64,000 nt of DNA from Flavobacteriales bacterium UBA974. GTDB taxonomy: Bacteria > Bacteroidota > Bacteroidia > Flavobacteriales_D > Sanyastnellaceae. A program made the position numbers and the translations under genes. The stretch lies in assembly GCA_002292405.1 (NCBI GenBank), contig DBBW01000025.1, forward strand, positions 1 through 64,000. Direction: 5' to 3'. The first letter of the stretch is position 1. The number at the start of each line of letters is the position of its first letter. Positions 59,465 to 64,000 of the stretch are shown in pieces. Below the pieces are notes generated by a model. The model was given only the letters and a program-made list of their open reading frames with translations, did not search any database and had not been told where the DNA came from.

Positions 59465-60652
59465 TTAATCAAAGAGTTTCTCCAGCTCTGTTTCTAAAGC
59501 AGCTCCTCTTATGTGTGTGCGTATAATAACTCCATCTTTTCCAATAAGTATAGCATGAGGGATGCTTGAAATACCGTATGCACGTGAAGCCTCATTTCTC
59601 CAACCCTGAAGGTCACATACGTGATTTTCCCAGGCCAATCCATCTTTTTCTATGGCTTTAATCCATTTGTCCTTATTGCTATCGAGTGATACTGAGAAGA
59701 CCTCAAATCCTTTAGAATGGTACTTTTCGTAAGCACGTACTAGATTTGGATTTTCCCTTCTACATGGCCCACACCAAGAAGCCCAAAAATCAATCAGAAC
59801 AATTTTCCCTTTTAGATCACTAAGTCGTATCGTTTCTCCAGCTGTATTGTTCATGATGATATCCGGTGCTACATCACCAGCGGAGTAAGTGCTGTTTTTA
59901 CCAGATTTTTTTTTCTTAGGGGGCGGTTGGTTAGGAATTGTACGTTGCGAAATTGACTGATCGTATTTCGTTTTCAACATCGTATAATAGTGAGAATGAG
60001 CGTATGTTTTTGAAAGAGATTTAAGCACTGACTTATAAGCAACAGCGTGTTTTTCGGGAGATAGATTTTCTAGAGCTGCTAACGTCGCGGGGCTTTCAGC
60101 ATTCGATTTAATAAATTCTAAACTAAGATTTTCTAGTTCTATAATTAATCTGTTCAAAATTTCAGTAGCAGCTGTTTTATCTTCACCACTCAGTGTACGA
60201 ATAGAATTCTGAAGAAGCAGCAGAGAATCCTGTTTGGGCATAAGTGCGCCGTAGTATGTAGCTAACAATTCACTTGAAGCAGAACCTGTGATTGTAGAAT
60301 TTATAATGTAACCTTTACCATCCGGAACAGAAGCTGAAACTATTGGAGCCTCTGTTGAGTCAGTAATAAGTACAATTGGCCAACGCTTATCTATTATTAT
60401 TTGGTGGTAGCCTTGACGAAGCGGTTTTTCCGGAGTGATAGAAAACGATCCATCTACACCAGACATGCATTGAGCAACCTTAATTAACGAACCATTTTTA
60501 AAACTTCTAAGCATGATAGGGGTTTCTTCATCAATACCTATAAAAGTTCCAGAAATCATTCCTGCGTTTTCAACTTCTGTTGGCGCACACCCTGTCAAAA
60601 ATGTCAGGAATGATATTGCGCTTATAAAAATCTTTACTTTAGTAGAATTCAT
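59465..60652 (-). CDS. TlpA-like lipoprotein with DUF4369 domain
   Basis: A 395-residue lipoprotein (lipobox LTGC, Cys22). The N-terminal half matches the DUF4369 region common before TlpA domains in Bacteroidota. The C-terminal half (from about residue 250) is a thioredoxin fold with WASWCGPC and SSIPHAILIG. It sits between lpxK (4-bp overlap) and lpxH (10-bp gap), so its product is co-expressed with two lipid A enzymes; a role in envelope disulfide control is inferred. Its thioredoxin half closely matches the protein at 9665-10282. Confidence 0.88.
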   Translation of the reverse strand: MNSTKVKIFISAISFLTFLTGCAPTEVENAGMISGTFIGIDEETPIMLRSFKNGSLIKVAQCMSGVDGSFSITPEKPLRQGYHQIIIDKRWPIVLITDSTEAPIVSASVPDGKGYIINSTITGSASSELLATYYGALMPKQDSLLLLQNSIRTLSGEDKTAATEILNRLIIELENLSLEFIKSNAESPATLAALENLSPEKHAVAYKSVLKSLSKTYAHSHYYTMLKTKYDQSISQRTIPNQPPPKKKKSGKNSTYSAGDVAPDIIMNNTAGETIRLSDLKGKIVLIDFWASWCGPCRRENPNLVRAYEKYHSKGFEVFSVSLDSNKDKWIKAIEKDGLAWENHVCDLQGWRNEASRAYGISSIPHAILIGKDGVIIRTHIRGAALETELEKLFD

Positions 60653-61674
60653 TTTGCAAATATCGTAGATTCAACCCACTCATCAACCAAAGCATTCAAA
60701 GCAATTTCATTATGCCATTTTACTTCAATAGGGATGATGATCACTTTAGTCCCTTTTAATGTTTCAGAGAATTGCTTTAGACGAACTGCGTCTTTCGCGG
60801 TGGTCACGATGCCATCTAAATCATCAGACTTCACATAGTCCGCCCAAGTTTCAATATCTTCTTGTTTAAATTCATAGTGATCGGAATAAGAATGTCTCCT
60901 TACAACATCCCATTTTAAATCCAAACTCTCCATAAATCGTTCATTATCAGTAATTCCGCTAATTGCTAACACTCTCGATTTTCCAGAATTTATTTGGGAC
61001 TGGGTATCTAACCCTGTTGTAATCATCTCTGATGAGAAGATTGATGTACCGGATTTTATATTGTCACTTGATCTACTATAAACTACTGCATCGAATTTTT
61101 TAATTCTATATTTCAAATCTCGTAAACTCCCCCCAGGAATCAATGCTTCTGTCTTTATAGGGCGATTTGAATCAAGAAGTACAATTGATTTATGAGGTAT
61201 TAACGCTCGGTGTTGTAATCCGTCATCAAGAATAACGAGTTTTACGTTGGGCATTTCTTTTTTAATTCGTTCCACTCCTTTCAGCCTATTTTCTGAAACA
61301 GCTATTGGATGTTCTGGATGTAGTTGTTTAAGTAGAAAGGGTTCATCTCCGAACTCCTGCCAATCGTCATTTTCACTTACCCATCTGAATCCTTGTGATT
61401 TACGACCATAACCTCTGCTTAACAATGCAACATTTTCAGCTCCACCAAGTCTTTTAGCAAAGATGGATAAAAGGGATGATGCGTGCGGAGTTTTACCTGT
61501 TCCTCCCGCGTGAATATTTCCAATAACCAATGTAGGAATATCTGCATACTGAGATTTCAATAGGCCGATATCAAATAAAGCATGGCGAATAATCAACACC
61601 AATCCATGAAGTGCTGTAATAGGAGATAAAATCACTCTCCTAATAAGGGTCTTAGTAAGTATCTTAGTCGTCAT
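60649..61674 (-). CDS. lpxK: Tetraacyldisaccharide 4'-kinase
   Basis: A 341-residue inner-membrane kinase phosphorylating lipid A disaccharide at the 4' position. The N-terminal hydrophobic helix and the Walker A GNIHAGGTGKTPH near residue 55 are typical, as are SRGYGRKSQGF and LDDGLQHRAL. The stop overlaps the TlpA gene (ATGA). The ATG shares two bases with the ATG of the divergent Nif3-like gene. Confidence 0.92.
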   Translation of the reverse strand: MTTKILTKTLIRRVILSPITALHGLVLIIRHALFDIGLLKSQYADIPTLVIGNIHAGGTGKTPHASSLLSIFAKRLGGAENVALLSRGYGRKSQGFRWVSENDDWQEFGDEPFLLKQLHPEHPIAVSENRLKGVERIKKEMPNVKLVILDDGLQHRALIPHKSIVLLDSNRPIKTEALIPGGSLRDLKYRIKKFDAVVYSRSSDNIKSGTSIFSSEMITTGLDTQSQINSGKSRVLAISGITDNERFMESLDLKWDVVRRHSYSDHYEFKQEDIETWADYVKSDDLDGIVTTAKDAVRLKQFSETLKGTKVIIIPIEVKWHNEIALNALVDEWVESTIFAK

Positions 61675-62791
61675 GGAATCTCAGAATGCCTTGAAGGTAC
61701 GCGACATTACGCGAGTGTTAGAAGTTTGGGCTCCGCCTGTATTGCAAGAGTCATATGATAACTCAGGATTACTGGTAGGTGACCCGAACGCCAAAGTTAC
61801 GAAAGTACTTGTATCTCTTGATTGTACAGAGGAAGTTATCGCTGAAGCAGAGCAGGAGGGGGCGGAAATGATCGTTAGTCATCACCCAGTTATTTTTTCT
61901 GGATTAAAGAGGTTGACTGGAAGAAATCATGTTGAACGAACTGTTTTAAGAGCGATTAAGTCTGGAATTGCACTTTACGCGATTCATACAAACTTAGATA
62001 ATATTGTTACAGGCGTTAATCAAGAACTTGCCACAGCTTTAGGATGTACGCCCGAATCCTTGAAGATTCTCAGACCTAAAGCTGAGCTTCTCCATCTTGT
62101 CACTGTTTATTGTCCTCACAATGAGGCTCAGGTTGTCAGGGATGCAATGTTTAAAGCCGGGGCAGGAAGCATCGGTGATTACAATAAGGTCAGTTTTAAT
62201 ATTCAAGGGGAGGGAACATTTACGCCTAATGATGGAGCAAATCCAATTGTAGGTAAACTTGGTGAGGATCAAATTGAATCTGAAACAAAAATAGAGGTAT
62301 TGGTTGAGAGTTGGCTATCTAAAGCAGTAGTCTCTGCAGCTATAGCGGTTCACCCATATGAAGAGGTAGCTTATTTTATTGCTCCATTGACAAATAAAGA
62401 TAAATCTATAGGTGCTGGAATGATAGGAGAATTGGCGCATCCTGTTAAGTGGGAGGATTTTTTGGATGGAGCAAAAACAGCACTAAGTGCTTCTCATATT
62501 AAACATACTAAAGCCCCTAAAGAAATGGTGTCAAGAATAGCTGTTTGTGGTGGCTCAGGCTCATTTTTACTAAGAGATGCAATGTCTAAAAACGCAGATG
62601 TTTTTGTCACCTCTGATTTTAAATATCACGAGTATTTCGATGCAGATGGTAAGATTTTAATTGCCGATGTGGGGCATTATGAAAGTGAATGGCGAACTAG
62701 TGCCTTAATTGCAAACGTTATCAAGCATAAATTCACTAAATTCGCGGTTCGTTTGGCTTCGGTTAATACGAATCCTGTTCAAATCCGTTGA
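61673..62791 (+). CDS. Nif3-like dinuclear metal-centre protein
   Basis: A 372-residue Nif3/YqfO-type protein. Metal-binding motifs are present: VSHHPVIFSGLKRLTG near 64-80, YAIHTNLDNI near 100-110, and a C-terminal HYESE. The central insert of about 110 residues (PII-like) distinguishes the long form. Some relatives hydrolyse GTP to 7,8-dihydroneopterin triphosphate, but the general role is unsettled. The ATG overlaps lpxK's start codon (CATG). A TATCTTAG element ends five bases before it. Confidence 0.88.
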   Translation: MESQNALKVRDITRVLEVWAPPVLQESYDNSGLLVGDPNAKVTKVLVSLDCTEEVIAEAEQEGAEMIVSHHPVIFSGLKRLTGRNHVERTVLRAIKSGIALYAIHTNLDNIVTGVNQELATALGCTPESLKILRPKAELLHLVTVYCPHNEAQVVRDAMFKAGAGSIGDYNKVSFNIQGEGTFTPNDGANPIVGKLGEDQIESETKIEVLVESWLSKAVVSAAIAVHPYEEVAYFIAPLTNKDKSIGAGMIGELAHPVKWEDFLDGAKTALSASHIKHTKAPKEMVSRIAVCGGSGSFLLRDAMSKNADVFVTSDFKYHEYFDADGKILIADVGHYESEWRTSALIANVIKHKFTKFAVRLASVNTNPVQIR

Positions 62792-62809
62792 TTTACAACA
62801 TAGTGTACT

Positions 62810-63610
62810 ATGGCAAAAACTAAAAAGCCCCTCACAGCCGAAGATAGACTTCGCGCTTTATACGATCTTCAGCTCATTGATAGCCGCATCGACCGTATCC
62901 GTGTGGTACGTGGTGAACTTCCTCTTGAAGTTGAAGATCTTGAAAACGAAATTGGTGGCCTCAAAACTCGTCTTGAGAAGATGGAGGAGGAAAACGACAA
63001 TGTATCTCAGCGCGTCAGTGCTTATGAGATACAAATCAGGGAAAGCCAAACTCTTATTGAAAAGTATGAGGATCAAAAGAACAACGTACGTAACAACCGT
63101 GAGTTTGAGTCTTTAAATAAAGAAGTGGAATACCAAACCTTAGAGATTGAACTTTGCGAAAAGCGTATACGTGAGTGCAAAGCTCAGCAAGTTCAAAAAG
63201 CTGAAGGGCTTGAGAATTTAAGATCTAAAAACACCCAACGTACTGCGGATCTTACAGCTAAACAGTCTGAGTTGGATGAGATCATCGCTGAAACTCAAGC
63301 TGAAGAAGAAGTCCTTCTTAAGCAGAGCAAAAAGATGGCAAAAACGATAGACGAACGTTTACTTCGTACATACTCTCGAATTCGCAGCGCTGCGAAGAAT
63401 GGTCTTGCTGTTGTGCCAATTGAACGTCAGGCAAGTGCAGGTACTTTTATTAAAATCCCACCACAACGTCAGATTGATATTGCTCAAAGAAAGCAAATTA
63501 TCGTTGATGAGCACAGTGGACGTATCCTCGTTGATAAAGAACTTGCAGAGGAAGAGAAGGCACGCATGGACACGATCATGGATAAAGAGCTTAAGAAGCT
63601 TAAGCATTGA
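62810..63610 (+). CDS. Coiled-coil protein of C4 zinc-ribbon family, cysteines lost
   Basis: A 266-residue protein with a long coiled coil (about 10-190) and a short C-terminal domain. Family members end in a zinc ribbon with four cysteines (CxGC...CxxC). Here the matching stretch reads ERQASAGTFIKIPPQRQIDI and DEHSGRILVDKELAEEE, with no cysteine, so zinc is not bound. RIRSAAKNGLAVVP is conserved. It sits 18 bp after the Nif3-like gene, a pairing I recall in other flavobacteria. A nucleic-acid or septum-linked role is possible but unknown. Confidence 0.82.
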   Translation: MAKTKKPLTAEDRLRALYDLQLIDSRIDRIRVVRGELPLEVEDLENEIGGLKTRLEKMEEENDNVSQRVSAYEIQIRESQTLIEKYEDQKNNVRNNREFESLNKEVEYQTLEIELCEKRIRECKAQQVQKAEGLENLRSKNTQRTADLTAKQSELDEIIAETQAEEEVLLKQSKKMAKTIDERLLRTYSRIRSAAKNGLAVVPIERQASAGTFIKIPPQRQIDIAQRKQIIVDEHSGRILVDKELAEEEKARMDTIMDKELKKLKH

Positions 63611-63653
63611 TATAGCGGTACGGAAGATTTGCGCTAAGTAATAAATCAAATTA

Positions 63654-63682
63654 AAAAGGGCTCGCTTCATGCGAGCCCTTTT
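63654..63682. terminator. Bidirectional terminator
   Basis: AAAAGGGCTCGC and GCGAGCCCTTTT pair perfectly over 12 bp around a TTCAT loop. It lies between the coiled-coil gene and the convergent outer-membrane gene and can serve both. Confidence 0.85.
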
Positions 63683-63714
63683 AGCGTTTATTATTTTATG
63701 AAAACGAAGCAATA

Positions 63715-64000
63715 CTACAACCTATAACCAGCTCCGACTGAAATCATCCCCAGGGTTCTCTCAATGTCTATAGGAGACAATTGTACAGCGGGGTCCATCA
63801 GATAAAGGTCTTCACTGTACCAGGTTCTAGTCCAGGAAAAACCGGCATACCATTGCTCACTCCTAAATTCACCTCCGAGACTCGCTTTATATTTTGAGGG
63901 ATCTGAAATCACGCCTGATTGGACAGAATAAGGAGAAGTGGAAAAACTGCTCCCCATTCTAACCCGCCAATTTTTTGCAACTCGGACTTCTAACCCTAGG
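63715..64000 (-). CDS. Outer-membrane protein, C-terminal fragment (runs off window)
   Basis: The last 94 codons of a minus-strand gene; the frame is open through the window edge (residues before the Met at 63957 read LGLEVRVAKNWRVR). Alternating strands (EFRSEQWYAGFSWTRTWY) and an end in GMISVGAGYRL fit the final strands of a beta-barrel outer-membrane protein. The family cannot be named from the fragment. It converges on the coiled-coil gene. Confidence 0.6.
   Translation of the reverse strand, partial: LGLEVRVAKNWRVRMGSSFSTSPYSVQSGVISDPSKYKASLGGEFRSEQWYAGFSWTRTWYSEDLYLMDPAVQLSPIDIERTLGMISVGAGYRL

Overview
The window looks like a chromosomal segment of a marine-type Bacteroidota, most likely order Flavobacteriales. 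Four things support this. The ribosomal cluster runs rpsL-rpsG-fusA-rpsJ through rplQ and is followed by carA and eno. Several secreted proteins carry type IX secretion (T9SS) C-terminal sorting domains or Fibrobacter succinogenes major paralogous (FISUMP) domains. There are family signatures typical of the phylum, such as DUF4290, GWxTD, a DnaJ with two CxxCxGxG motifs and a helix-turn-helix-less NtrC-like regulator. Promoters match the phylum's -33 TTG / -7 TAnnTTTG consensus, and Shine-Dalgarno sequences are essentially absent. The genus cannot be fixed from the sequence alone.

Layout. 1-4273: two secreted modular FISUMP proteins and a DEDDh exonuclease with a BRCT domain, packed as one unit. 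4280-7403: an accessory-looking island with an orphan gene, a primase-polymerase/RepA-type helicase, short tandem repeats, hairpins, and a tRNA-Gly whose 3' end faces the island. 7504-16619: DUF4290, murA, a TlpA-like protein, then grpE-dnaJ-ABC ATPase-ABC permease-Ppx/GppA-response regulator in near-continuous overlap. 16708-23363: a small membrane protein, alaS, an M23 endopeptidase, a MerR regulator, hldD, a 6-pyruvoyl-tetrahydropterin synthase homologue and folE. 23369-29637: a Bax-inhibitor-1 protein, then a minus-strand group with a T9SS-secreted peptidylarginine-deiminase-like enzyme, an esterase, a lipoprotein and a UvrD/PcrA helicase.

29719-47751: the fused str-S10-spc-alpha ribosomal supercluster with secY, map, infA and rpoA, starting from a near-ideal promoter. 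47860-50281: carA and eno. 50271-53545: minus-strand rlmB, a GWxTD lipoprotein and rmuC. 53656-58622: an outer-membrane-like protein, lipA and a large T9SS-sorted beta-propeller protein. 58693-61674: the lipid A operon lpxK-tlpA-lpxH. 61673-63610: a Nif3-like protein and a coiled-coil protein of the C4 zinc ribbon family without its cysteines. 63715-64000: the C-terminus of an outer-membrane protein running off the window.

How it fits together. Most of the window is housekeeping: translation, chaperones, peptidoglycan, lipid A, lipoate and glycolysis. The most interesting points are (i) repeated leaderless-type promoters in which TAnnTTTG ends four or five bases before the start codon; (ii) a 31-residue module shared by two otherwise unrelated secreted proteins 55 kb apart; (iii) the tRNA-Gly-adjacent replication island with iteron-like repeats; (iv) a MurA with Asp in place of the fosfomycin-target Cys; (v) twin GACAnnnTGTC dyads before grpE; and (vi) repeat-driven extensions of ribosomal proteins L17 and S5. 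No CRISPR array, insertion sequence or rRNA gene was seen.
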